Origin: Halocaridina rubra
Lineage: Eukaryota > Arthropoda > Malacostraca > Decapoda > Atyidae
Direction: 5' to 3'
DNA length: 12,145 bases
NCBI GenBank assembly: GCA_037179515.1
Contig: JAXCGZ010022009.1
Coordinates: 10,001 to 22,145 of the forward strand
The notes beneath the pieces are model-generated. The model was not told the origin of the DNA, did no database searches, and saw only the letters and a list, made by a program, of their open reading frames with translations. This document shows, piece by piece, positions 1 to 8,055 of the stretch (positions within the stretch are counted from its first letter, which is position 1; every line of letters begins with the position of its first letter). Position numbers and translations under genes: made by a program.

Positions 1-120
1 CTGGTAGTGGAAGAAAATATTGCTCAGGACTCAAATGCACAGCCTCATAACGGATGGATTTTTCTTCCTTGACCTAGGATCGGGAATGGTTTACGAGACA
101 GACAACCAAGGGTCAGGTTA

Positions 121-606
121 AAGTTAGGTATGCTGAATATTGGAACTATGCGAGATAAGGAAGATGAATTGGTTGACTTAATGAGGGACAAGCATTGGGA
201 TATAATGGGTTTGTCTGAAACCCGCACAAAAATGATATGGGAAAAAATGCTACATGAAAATTATGGACTTGAATTATACTGGAGCAGAGGATGGACAGCA
301 CGGAGTCGGTTTATAGTGACACCTGAAAAATAGGAGAGAGAATTATTGATGTCAAGTATGTCAGTAACAGGGTACTCGGAATCACATTAAAGTGGAACTC
401 TAAAAGATTAGACTTAATACATGTTTATACTCCGCAGTTAGGGAGAAGTGTTGAAGAAAATGAAAAGTCCTTCGAATCACTCCAAACCACATTAGATATA
501 TATCCTTAGAGAGAAAATCTGATAGTAAAGGGTGACTTGAATGACCATGTAGGTGTAAAGAGACGTAACAGAGAGGAAATAATAAGCGTGTATATGATAA
601 ATGAAA
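121..606 (+). pseudogene. LINE element A: 5' part of APE-type endonuclease (broken)
   Basis: This is the start of the endonuclease that nicks target DNA for non-LTR retrotransposition. From the ATG at 130 the protein opens with LNIGTMRDKEDELVDLM and reaches the catalytic-glutamate motif SETR (Glu codon at 217-219). A TAG at 331 ends that frame. Similarity continues in another frame from 333 (RIIDVKYVSNRVLGITLKW, then DLIHVYTPQ), passes an in-frame stop near 507, and reaches GDLNDHVG at 531-554, which matches the family GDFN motif. Similarity fades around 600, before the SDH motif. The order of motifs matches endonucleases of RTE-like elements, often annotated as craniofacial development protein 2-like; that clade name is from memory. 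Element D (8056 onward) supplies the missing next part. Certain as a LINE endonuclease relic; clade less sure. Confidence 0.85.
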
Positions 607-722
607 TGTGCTTTTTAGTTAAATATAAGCCTGCACATATCACAGCAAGCACTCCCTGTTCGTTTTTAGCCCTGGTTGCCATGCTAACCAAGATTGTTTA
701 CTGATTTCTAATTAAACAGTAT
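607..722. other. Unassigned stretch between elements A and B
   Basis: No coding similarity on either strand was recognised here. It could be the 5' end of element C displaced by the insertion of B, the last 3' UTR of B, or the unrecognisable continuation of A. The boundary with B is only approximate, because B has no clear tail or target-site duplication. Confidence 0.3.
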
Positions 723-916
723 TTTCTTTTGTAAAGAGTGTGACACCAGGACAGGAAGAAACTGCCCTCATCAATAAAGGCCCGGGCACGAGAAAATACC
801 AAGACCAAGGAAAAGAAAAAGGTTAAGGGCAAGGCAGAGATGAGGTGATGACACACAAAAGAAAACGCCAGACAGAAAAAACAGTCAAAGTACAGAGGAC
901 CCAGAGATATGGAGGA

Positions 917-1395
917 CTAGGCTCTGAGATGACGATAGATCTGCTTTTTGAAGGATGAAAGGTCATACGAATTAGGAAAGACAGAAGGAGGAAGTGAGTT
1001 CCAGAGTCTGGAGGTAGATGGGAAAAAGCAGTCGCTGCACCGACCAATCCGTGAGCTACAAATCTCCACACAGCACCTGTGAGACGAGGCTGCTTGGCGA
1101 GTGTTACGCAGCCTCGGCAGTGGAGGAGGGATGCAACTCGCCAACTTATCAGAGCAGCGATGGAAATGGTAGCGATAGAAAAGCTATGGCGAGGATAGAG
1201 AAAATCTAGGTTAGAAGTAAGAGAAGGATCATTAATGAGTCTGACTGCCTTAGATTCAACCCTATCAAGAAGATAAGTAAAGGAAGAAGCACCCCAGATG
1301 CGTGAGCAGTTTTTTAAGCAGGGGTGGATAAGACCTTTGTAAATTTTAAGTGACTGCAATGAGGAAAAGTAATGACGAAAACGAAACAAAACCCC
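917..1395 (-). pseudogene. Element B ORF2 C-terminal domain (two frames)
   Basis: This continues the RT protein after the shift at 1392-1397. The first frame reads LFRFRHYFSSLQSLKIYKGL, then HPCLKNCSRIWGAS and LLDRVESKAVRLINDPSLTS, the typical region after the RT thumb in jockey/CR1-type elements. Around 1200 the frame changes again, and the protein resumes as LFYRYHFHRCSDKLASC, then IPPPLPRLRNTRQA, then SRLWNSLPPSVFPNSYDLSS and FKKQIYRHLRA, with a natural stop (TAG) at 919-917. This end motif (RLWN.LP, then F...YRHL) is a common terminus of the group. After the stop about 190 bp of 3' UTR is inferred. The domain's role is not well defined; it may contact RNA or target DNA. Confidence 0.85.
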
Positions 1396-2923
1396 CCAAT
1401 TTTTTGGATGAAGAGTTAGAAATTTGGATTATGTGATTCCTCCAAGACAAGTTAGAAGCTATATGGATTCCTAACATATTGATAGAGTTAAGAAGGTAAA
1501 TTTCATTAGTTTCGAAGACAATAGGGTTATCAGGAGGAGAAGAAGAAAAAGAGATAGCCAGAAACTGTGTCTTAGAGGCATTGAATTTAACTAAATTTTG
1601 AGTGCCCCATTCAGATACTCTCTGCAAATCGGAGTTAAGAGTAGAAGAAAGTGTGATACAAGATTGATTACGAGTAACAGATGAAGGTTGTGAAGAAAAG
1701 GCAAAGGAAAGGTGAAGGGTAGAATCATCAGCAAAGGCATGAAGAAGAGAGGAAGATGGGGATTGTAGAAGATCATTGGTGAAGAGAAGGAAGAGAGTAG
1801 ATGAAAGAACAAAGCCCTGTGGAACACCACTAGTAACAGAGAAAGGGCAAGATGTCGCGCCATCAACAACTACAGATATGGAACGGTCAGTAAGAAAACT
1901 GGAAATCAGAGAACAGAAAGAAGGGGTAAAGCTATAGGCAGGGAGTTTGGCCAGCAGAGCCTTGTGCCAGACTCTATCAAAAGCCTTAGAGATATCAAGG
2001 GCTACTACAAAGGATTCCCCATAGTTCCTCAGAGAAGATGACAATACATGAGTAAGATAGGACAGGAGATCACCAGTGGATCTTGCCTTGCGGAAGCCGT
2101 ACTGGTGATCGGAGATAAGTGAGATAGATTCAAGGCGTTTCAAGAAGTGAGCATTGAGCAAAGTTTCGAAAACTTTAGCAATAGAGGAGGTTAGAGCAAT
2201 AGGTCGGTAGTTAGAAGGAATAGAGCGGTCACCCTTCTTAGGAACAGGTTGAATTAGAGCAGGCTTCCAAGATGAAGGATAGATGCTGGTTGACAGAATG
2301 AGGCGAAAAAGACGGCAAAGCACGGAAGCCAGTTCACCTGCAAACTCCTTAAGGAACTTTGCAGGGATACCATCGAGACCAGATGCCTTGTTCGTCTTTA
2401 GCGAGCAAAGAACCTTATGAGGTTTGCGTGAAGAAAGGATAAGGGAGGGAATAGGGTTAGAGAGGGGAAAAGACTGAGGAACAGGTGCTCTGGAATCGTT
2501 GATAGAAGAGTTGGCAGAAAAAAGAGAGCCAAAGAAATTGGCTTTTTCAGTGGGAGAGCAAGCTATAGAACCATCAGAATGAATGAGAGGGGGAAAGCTT
2601 GAGTTACAGAAGTTTTTGGAGAGGTTTTTGGCTAAGGACCAGAAGCATTTGTCAGTGGGAGAGGAGTTAAGGTCATCAACTTTCCTTCTTATAAAGGAAG
2701 CCTTAGACCTTCGAATCTGAGCTGTACAGCAATTCCTAGCTATAATAAAAGCAGAGCGAGTTAAATCGGAAGGAGAGGCTTGGTAAGATGGGTGAGCCTG
2801 ATCCCTAGCCTGGATAGCCATGGAGCAGGCATGGTCAAACCAAGGCTTAGGGGGAGAGAAAGTTTTTGTAGAAGCATGATCTCGGCAACTTTTAGAGCTA
2901 CCTGAAAAGGGTTGCGGGACCAA
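1346..2923 (-). pseudogene. Element B reverse transcriptase (525-codon open frame)
   Basis: This is the longest open frame in the window and covers the linker and RT of element B. It would copy the element's RNA at the nicked target. Visible RT motifs in order are: KASGLDGIPAKFLKE; WKPALIQPVPKKGDRSIPSNY followed by RPIAL; DHQYGFRKARSTGDLL; VVALDISKAFDRVWHKALL (motif A, first catalytic Asp); SGVPQG (motif B); and HAFADDSTLH (motif C, FADD at 1724-1735, both Asp kept). The listed first residue is not a real start. The real protein enters from another frame upstream, where DDYCFWSRNPFQ sits before about 2890, and joins at STKTFSPPKPWFDH. At the 3' end a one-base change in a run of six C at 1392-1397 shifts the frame; the protein continues in the next feature. 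The catalytic core itself is unbroken. Confidence 0.9.
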
Positions 2924-3056
2924 AAGCAGTAGTCATCCCATGGGAAGTCAAAGAGAAAGTTACGCAAATTTTCATGTTGGGTTCTCTCGAAGTGCCAAAG
3001 GCGGTGCTGAGTAGGAGGGATTGGTGGTGGGGGAGCGAAAATGGAAGAGACAGAGA

Positions 3057-3787
3057 TCATAGAGTGTCAGATTTACCAAGAGGGGAAAGCACAGAATAAG
3101 AGTAGTTTAAAGGGTTAGAAGTAAAAAATAGGTCAAGAGTGTTTGCAGCATGTTCGTGATGATCAGGAATGCGAGTAGGATGTTTGATAATTTGCTCCAG
3201 ATCGTGAGTAATAGAGAAAGCAAGGGCCTCGCTTCCTCCCACATCAGTATGAGAAGAATGAAGCCACTCACTGCGGTGTACATTGAAGTCTCCAATGTAG
3301 AGAACTTCGACATGTAGGTGAGAAGATAGTAAGGACTCATGGCAAGAGGAGAGATATTCAAAGAAAGACACAAACTCAGTGGAGTTTGGAGAACAGTAGC
3401 AGAAGCAAAGGATGATAGTGGTAGTGGAGAGATAGATTTTTAGCCAGAGAACATCAAAGTCAGGAGATTCAAGGTCCATGAGCCTCACAGATTATAGTGA
3501 GAGATTTGGAATGGTTCAGTGGAAGCATGTATAGACAACTGGGTTTCAAATAGGAGGAGGAGGTTAGGGAGGAAAGTGCCCAAGTGCTGTTCCACAGACG
3601 AAAGATTAGAGTTCAGCCCACAAATGTTTGAATAATGAAGAGTGAAAGAAGCAGATCTATTGGGAGGTGCAGGGTTAAGAGCAGAACCATTACTACCACC
3701 AGGCGTGTCTGCCCTCAAGCCAATGGTGGAGTCAACACGATCCCCGGAGATTCTTCGCACCCCACAATGCCGGGTACTGGGGGCCAT
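3057..3787 (-). pseudogene. Element B endonuclease domain (frameshifted, internally deleted)
   Basis: The chosen start is the ATG at 3787-3785 (MAPSTRHCGVRR), because upstream codons look like UTR translated by chance. The endonuclease proper opens with FTLHYSNICGLNSNLSSVE. The expected catalytic segment reads LLLFETQLS; relatives have a serine or valine before the Glu. At 3485-3488 the frame stops (HYNL then TGA), and a different frame picks up with RLMDLESPDFDVLWLKI. The glycine-rich GGVCIY-like strand expected between them is missing, so a short deletion with a frameshift removed it. The second half holds IGDFNVHRSEW (GDFNVH at 3276-3293) and ends GKSDT, where the catalytic SDH motif is damaged by another shift at about 3060. 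The two lesions hit conserved segments, so the enzyme should be inactive. Confidence 0.82.
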
Positions 3788-4025
3788 TAGTTGTGAACTT
3801 CCATAAATAATAACAAAATGTGAGGAAAAGGAAAGTACAAGAGACAGATGTGCAGAATGTTGTGACTTGTCAAATGTAATGGAATAGCAAGAGATGTGTA
3901 ATGAATATACCAGAATATTCAGTGTAGATGCAGGCATGAGGAAAGAACCATCCTGAAGGAAGACTCAACCTGGAACTGTCTGGACCAGTCCTAGTTACAT
4001 TTTACTAAAGTAAAACGCTAGCTTT

Positions 4026-4730
4026 TGATCAACTAGAGGAAATAAGAGGCCTAACTCCAGCACAGATTGGTAAGCTCACTAATGCCCAATTAAAAACTGC
4101 ATCATAAACCCTTTTAAATGCACAAGGTAATAATGATCCTTCTAATGCAATATTGTTGCAAGAGATTAGAAGCCTAAAAAGTAATAAGAAGAAATATAGT
4201 GTGTTAGGCAAGAGGTAGCAATACTTAGAGGGCAAGTTGATCAGGCATTTCGAATAATTCATCAACAGCAGAAATATCTTGAATCGTTTGATGCGAGAGA
4301 GAGACAGAAGAAGTTTATTATATATGGGGTTGTAGAGGGCAGTATTAACTTGTGTGAAAATGATCAAGATAAAGTAAAGGCTGTGGTGGAGGCTACTGGC
4401 TACACAGAGAGATTCGGCGTGAATGATTGGGAACTGAAGAGGCTTGGACAACAAACAGCTAACAGGGAAAGGCCTATCCTGGTGATAGTAGAGAATAATC
4501 AGATAAGGAATGCCATTGTTGAAAAGGCCAGACATCTTAAGCATGCAGGACCTCCATTTGACTCAGTTTACATAAGGAAAGATATCACACCCGGCTGTTA
4601 GAAGAGATATTAGAAGATTGCACAGGAGAGAAAAAGAGGAAAAGGAAAAACAGAGAATCAAGGAACAAATGTTGTGTATGATGCTGAACAACGGGTACTT
4701 CTACTAGATGGACTAGTGATCGATAGATAA
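4026..4730 (+). pseudogene. Element C ORF1 (coiled-coil / basic RNA-binding-type protein), broken
   Basis: ORF1 proteins bind LINE RNA and form the transposition particle. The first part reads DQLEEIRGLTPAQIGKLTNA, then, after a stop near 4105, ILLQEIRSLKSNKKK. After a frame change near 4215 it continues as EVAILRGQVDQAFRIIHQQQ and the core KKFIIYGVVEG, which resembles the first strand of the RRM-like fold found in many ORF1 proteins. The body is open from about 4213 to 4601. Near 4590 one frame stops (ITPGC). A second frame supplies HPAVRRDIRRLHRREKEEKE, and the first frame then returns with TENQGTNVVYDAEQRVLLLD, then GLVIDR and a TAA at 4728-4730. That VYD...LLLDG.VIDR ending is typical of this ORF1 group. 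A long charged helix is suggested by the E/K/R pattern. Confidence 0.8.
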
Positions 4731-4756
4731 GCACCCAAATTTTTCTAAGGAGGTCA

Positions 4757-5510
4757 CAGTTGGATAATTGTTTGAATAGATTGCAGGTTTGTGGATGGAA
4801 TGTTGCAGGTGTGGAGGATAAACTGCAAAATGAAGATATTTTGTCTTTTGTTTTAAAGTTTCACATTGTATAGTTATTAGTTATTGTTTTAGTGTTCCGG
4901 GATTTAAAGTGTAGCAGAATCCATCTGAAGTAAATGAGAAAAGGGTGGGGGAGTTGCACTACTTATAAAATGTTCAATTCTGAAATATGTAAGAATGTTG
5001 ATATGAATATGGAGGGACAGATCTGGCTTGAGGGATCTTGTTTTGCATCTTTGATTTTTGGAGGAGTATATATTCCCCCACAAGATTCAACTTATTTTGA
5101 ATCATCATTCTTTGGTAATTTGGTTGCTAACATAATGGAGCATTCTAGAATAGTTGTATTATGAGATTTAATTCTCGTGTAGCCAAACCTACCATTACCA
5201 GCTGTGACAATGTTGCTTATGAGTATAGCGGAACGAAAGACTTTACCTTAAATAGTCATGGACGACACTTAATCGAAATATGTAAAAGTACCGGCCAGGT
5301 GATAGGCAATCACTTGAATATGGGGAAAAAGATATTAGGTGGTGATTTGTTCTATAGACAAAGGTTTGTTTGGAAGTCAGAAATTTAATTGTGCCTTGTA
5401 AAACCAAAATTTGTATATTTAATACAAGACTTGTATGTCCATCGCGAAATTACTGGGTCAGACCATGCTCGTTTGAATTTCCAGTTCAATTTTGCATCTT
5501 ATAGTTATAT
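4757..5510 (+). pseudogene. Element C ORF2 endonuclease domain, broken
   Basis: The domain opens about 27 bp after ORF1 ends, with VCGWNVAGVEDKLQNEDILS, the standard first strand (WNV.G...KL). A TAG at 4862-4864 interrupts where the catalytic ETW-like motif is expected. The next segments lie in different frames: FKV near 4903, GGGVALLIKC near 4942, then IWLEGSCFASLIFGGVYIPP (frame of 4934-5164) and FFGNLVANIMEHSRIVVL. At 5160 the catalytic GDFNSRV motif is disrupted: a TGA replaces the Gly codon, and a base loss shifts the frame, leaving RFNSRVAKPT. From 5161 one frame runs on through GRHLIEICKSTGQVIGNHLN and a stop at 5386-5388 (where SEIDLC is expected), and ends in ITGSDHARLNFQF, the catalytic SDH motif intact. 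At least three essential motifs are damaged. Confidence 0.82.
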
Positions 5511-6151
5511 ATCGGGATCAGATCTGTTAGAGAGATCTCAAATGCTTGGTCAGTCTTATATACCTCCAGTGGACCATTATTATGCTAGTACTGGACCATC
5601 TTATAGGAATGTAAATTTGACTGAATTTAGGGGGGCTTTAGAGGAGTGTCCTCCTCCTGATATTAATGGTCATGAAGACGTGAATGTTTCTTTGGTAGTA
5701 GACAATGCTTGTAAAATGATAAACTCTGTGGCAAAAGCTAACTTAAACAGTCCTAATGAGGGTCTTAATTTATGGTAGCAGGGACAACCAAGATGGAAAA
5801 GACTGTTAGAGAGGGATGACTCTAGGTTAATTTGGCGCTCTATTAACCGGAAGGGTGAACCATCAAGAGAAACAACTGAGGGGCCAGATGATTCCTAATT
5901 CAAAGCGCATTTTGAAAACTTGTTGAACCCGACAGTAGAAGTTGTACATGATGATCTAGATGTAGACGCAGCACCGTACATTTCTTTGCTAGATGACCCC
6001 TTTATATATAGGGAATTGGAGATAGAATCACATAAACTAAAGAAAAGCAAGAGTTATATCGGGATTTTCCCCTTTCTGTTTTCATCATTACCTGTAACAT
6101 AGCTAATATTTTTTTTCTGACAGTATTTAATTTAGTATTTTATTATGCTAG
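5511..6151 (+). pseudogene. Element C ORF2 linker and first RT segment
   Basis: The same frame as the end of the endonuclease continues to about 6100, with stops at 5776 (after GLNLW) and 5896. Recognisable linker pieces are RWKRLLERDDSRLIW and FKAHFENLLNP, a sequence type that lies just before the RT in many LINEs. The first RT motif is ELEIESHKLKKSKSYIG, where relatives have a KS.GIDG sequence. From about 6105 a one-base slip in a run of eight T moves the frame, and the expected LTVFNLVFYYA follows up to 6151. There the nested insertion begins. The segment is clearly continuous with the RT portion that restarts at 6325. Confidence 0.8.
6142..6151 (+). repeat. Left copy of target-site duplication (nested LINE tail)
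   Basis: ATTATGCTAG here matches ATTTTGCTAG at 6325-6334 with one mismatch. The two copies flank the foreign 173 bp. Removing the insert plus one copy restores YYASYPASW across the join, which is what this RT region should read. Confidence 0.75.
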
Positions 6152-6324
6152 GAGAAGGAGGGGGAGACCAAAGTGTAGGTAGATGGATTGCATCAATGAC
6201 GACCTGAGGTCTAAAGATTTGTTGGGTGATGAGGTATGGGACAGAAACAAATGGAGAAAACTGGCCAGAAACAGCGAACCCACATAAAAGTGGGAAAAGA
6301 TGTAGACGAAAAAGAAGAAGAAGA
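6152..6324 (+). mobile_element. Nested 5'-truncated LINE 3' tail (C-terminal codons + GAA tail)
   Basis: This short insert sits inside the RT of element C. It encodes the last residues of a different LINE protein: RRRGRPKCRWMDCINDDLRS, then KDLLGDEVWDRNKWRKLARN, then SEPT and a TAA, followed in phase by KWEKM. GRP...W.DC...DL...D...W...RN is a very common C-terminus of RTE-like and related LINEs. The insert ends in a GAA/AAG microsatellite (6308-6325) and is flanked by a 10-bp duplication with one mismatch. Extreme 5' truncation, a repeat tail and target duplication are the signature of target-primed reverse transcription. It could belong to the family of elements A/D, whose own C-terminus is absent here, but that is inference. 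Confidence 0.85.
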
Positions 6325-6334
6325 ATTTTGCTAG
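6325..6334 (+). repeat. Right copy of target-site duplication
   Basis: ATTTTGCTAG matches the left copy at 6142-6151 in nine of ten bases. It begins directly after the GAA-rich tail and runs straight into the resumed RT reading SYPASW. Confidence 0.75.
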
Positions 6335-6715
6335 TTATCCTGCTTCCTGGTGCTATAGTAAACTAATTACTTTATTCAAGAGTGGCGACAGATTTGACTG
6401 CGGAAATTACTGTGGTATTAGTATCATGAATACTTCAGCTAAAGTTTATGATATTCTTCTCATGGTTAGGTTAAATTTATGGTGTTCAGTCGATAAGTGT
6501 CTGGCTGGGGGTCAAGAAAACAGGGGCTGTATTGAACATATTGTATCTCTTCGCTTGTTGATCGATTATGCACTTTGGAAAAAGAAGAAATTATATTGTT
6601 CATTCGTAGATTTTAGTAAGGCTTACGGCTGAGTGCCTGTGATAGGAGGATTAAACATCTGAAGTCAATAGGATTTGGTAGAAAGATGCTTTTGGCATTA
6701 TATGGAATATATAAA

Positions 6716-6749
6716 TGTACTAAAAATATTCATGTACAAAAAATATTCT
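6716..6749 (+). repeat. 17-bp tandem duplication inside element C RT
   Basis: The 17 bases at 6716-6732 are repeated at 6733-6749 with two mismatches (TGTACTAAAAATATT against TGTACAAAAAATATT, plus the last base). Without one copy the protein would read KCTKNILKSAIIS in one frame, so the duplication is a local frameshifting lesion made after insertion. Confidence 0.7.
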
Positions 6750-7199
6750 TAAGTCAGCAATAATATCATCTTCTATTGGGGTAAGGTAAGGAACACCAAC
6801 TAGCTGTCTCTTATTTATCATGTACATTGATAAAATTATTAAAATTATTAAAGAAAAGATGGGAGAAGATGGATACTTGGGAATGTTACACGGTTTATTG
6901 CTGAGGGATGACACAGTCATATTGGCGACGTCTCGAATTATGTGCTATAGGAAACTTATGATCATATCTGAATACTGCTCTGAATATGGCATGGTTATTA
7001 ATGAAAAAAAGACTAAATTTTTTGTTGTAAATGGTAACGAAAAAGATAGGGAACCTCTCATCGTGGATACCTTAGTTATCCAGTATTGTCCTAGATATCT
7101 ATATTTGGGGGCATAGTTTACAGATTTGGGAACTATGGAGTCAGTACTAGCATTTCATGTAACTTCAACTATTCCATCATTTAAAAAGTTTGCTGTGTT

Positions 7200-7862
7200 T
7201 TGTGCTGCAAATACCACTATGGTGTAAGAAGCACTATTCCATCTTCCTTATGTTTGGTCGAAGTGGAAAGAAACACGGGTCATAATGAAATCATTAAGAA
7301 AAGAAAAACATTTTTGAGGTCAAGATTTAATAGCATAAATCACGATGAACCATTTCATTTGGTATTTTACCTGTGCAAGCGAGAGATTATACCAGGTTTT
7401 AGAATGCTGTCACAGTATTTGGAAGGTGAAACGAATGGATTTACGATGGAGCAACTAAAACAAAGGATACGCTGTAAGCCAGACACTGCTAGTAAGTTTG
7501 TTAATTACCAAGCTGAGCTTAACTCTGGTCTTGATGTGCATAAGATATACAAAAAGAGTGTATATAAATCTGACTATTTAAGAGTATCTTATACCAGATT
7601 GAGATTAATGTCTCACAACTTAAAGATAGAGACAGGAAGGTGGAGTAGGTTACCCAGAGAGGCTAGAGTATGTAATTGTAATAATATTGTAGTACAAGAT
7701 GAATGTCACGTTTCGCTGGAGTGGCCTGTATCACAACATATTCGTGAAGCTTATAATCAATTAGATTCTACTTCTTTGGATAATTTGCTAAATGAAGATT
7801 TTCATTTAGCAGATTTATGTAAATATGTTAATGAGGTTTTGAAATTATTTTCAGGATGTTGA
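7200..7862 (+). pseudogene. Element C ORF2 C-terminal region (220 open codons)
   Basis: This frame continues ORF2 to its natural stop (TGA at 7860-7862). The listed first codon is not a start. It includes SKFVNYQAELNSGLDVHKIY, then YLRVSYTRLRLMSHNLKIE, then TGRWSRLPREARVCNCNN and VVQDECHVSLEWP. CNC...H...C is a zinc-knuckle-like arrangement in relatives, as I recall them; here the last cysteine position (usually CP) reads WP. The remainder, SLDNLLNEDFHLADLCKYVN, also matches the family end. The region may bind RNA or DNA through the Cys/His site. It is striking that 220 codons are free of stops while the upstream RT has many. Confidence 0.85.
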
Positions 7863-8055
7863 ATGGAATATTAAATAATGGTGTATGAGGTAACTCGTAT
7901 TAAGTTGAATATATTGTAATGTTTTTCTTAATGGACAAATAAGTGGTGATATTGTTGGTATCTTCATGTTTTTTATTTTTATTTTCATTGTCTTTGTAAA
8001 AAAAAGAAAAAAAAGAAATATGTAATTCTTGTTTGTCAATAAACTACTACTACTA
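7863..8055 (+). other. Element C 3' UTR, polyadenylation-like signal and CTA tail
   Basis: This is AT-rich and includes T-rich and A-rich stretches (7968-7985 and 7997-8019). AATAAA lies at 8038-8043, immediately followed by four CTA units at 8044-8055. The end of the tail is the 3' end of the element; the sequence after it reads as endonuclease of element D. Confidence 0.75.

Larger units (their letters stand above)
723..3960 (-). mobile_element. LINE element B (jockey/CR1-type superfamily), near full-length ORF2, decayed
   Basis: On the minus strand this stretch gives, in order, an endonuclease (from about 3787), a linker, a reverse transcriptase (to about 1400) and a C-terminal domain ending at 917, followed by about 190 bp of 3' UTR. 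One protein can be followed through at least five frame changes: near 3487, 3060, 2870, 1395 and 1200. The right-hand (5') limit is uncertain; protein-like sequence is open up to 3937, but the first 50 codons look like 5' UTR. No ORF1 was seen, so the copy is 5'-truncated or the ORF1 lies outside. The whole protein resembles crustacean elements annotated as mobile element jockey; this is recalled, not searched. Its base composition is visibly less AT-rich than elements C and E. Confidence 0.85.
6325..7198 (+). pseudogene. Element C reverse transcriptase core (broken)
   Basis: The RT resumes after the nested insert with YPASWCYSKLITLFKSGDRF and NYCGISIMNTSAKVYDILL (relatives have NYRGIS). Next come CLAGGQENRGCIEHIVSLRL and motif A FVDFSKAY at 6603-6626, with the first catalytic Asp kept. 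A base loss right after KAY breaks the frame. RIKHLKSIGFGRKMLLALYG follows in another frame, and then a 17-bp tandem duplication (6716-6749) shifts it again. Motif B reads GVR-stop-GTPTS, a TAA at 6787-6789 replacing the Gln of VRQG. The frame is then open through YIDKIIKIIKEKMGEDGYLG to motif C LLRDDTVILATSR (Asp codons at 6907-6912), where the usual residue before DD is Met. MVINEKKTKFFVVNG and YLYLGA are the following palm/thumb motifs. A TAG at 7114-7116 interrupts, and a frame change near 7200 leads to the next feature. Confidence 0.87.
4020..8055 (+). mobile_element. LINE element C, near full-length two-ORF element with intact 3' end
   Basis: This plus-strand element contains ORF1 (4026-4730), ORF2 (about 4757-7862), a 3' UTR, an AATAAA signal at 8038-8043 and a terminal CTA repeat at 8044-8055. 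The last is the kind of microsatellite tail some LINEs use in place of poly(A). ORF2 carries endonuclease, RT and a long C-terminal region including NLKIETGRWSRLPREAR, which I recall from LINEs of many marine invertebrates. I do not assign a clade firmly; L2- or I-like groups are candidates. Point stops, frameshifts, a 17-bp tandem duplication and a nested insertion (6152-6324) show age. The 5' limit is approximate: ORF1 similarity begins at about 4011-4029, close to the 5' end of element B on the other strand. Confidence 0.85.

Noticed and set aside
690..740. Target-site duplication of element B (compared with 3960-4025)
   Set aside because: Only short A/T-rich word matches were found, with no match longer than expected by chance, so no boundary is claimed from it.
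769..776. Plus-strand AATAAA as a polyadenylation signal
   Set aside because: It falls in the 3' region of element B, which is on the opposite strand, and no plus-strand gene ends there.
823..1144. Treating the last third of the 188-codon minus frame as protein
   Set aside because: After about 1200 the family similarity moves to the other frame (DKLASCIPPPLPRL...RHLRA), so the remaining residues are out-of-frame translation.
1018..1209. Plus-strand open frame of 63 codons
   Set aside because: It is antisense to the conserved C-terminal domain of element B and has no recognisable motif.
4029..4544. Minus-strand open frame of 171 codons, leucine-rich
   Set aside because: It mirrors the plus-strand ORF1 of element C; the apparent membrane character comes from antisense of charged codons.
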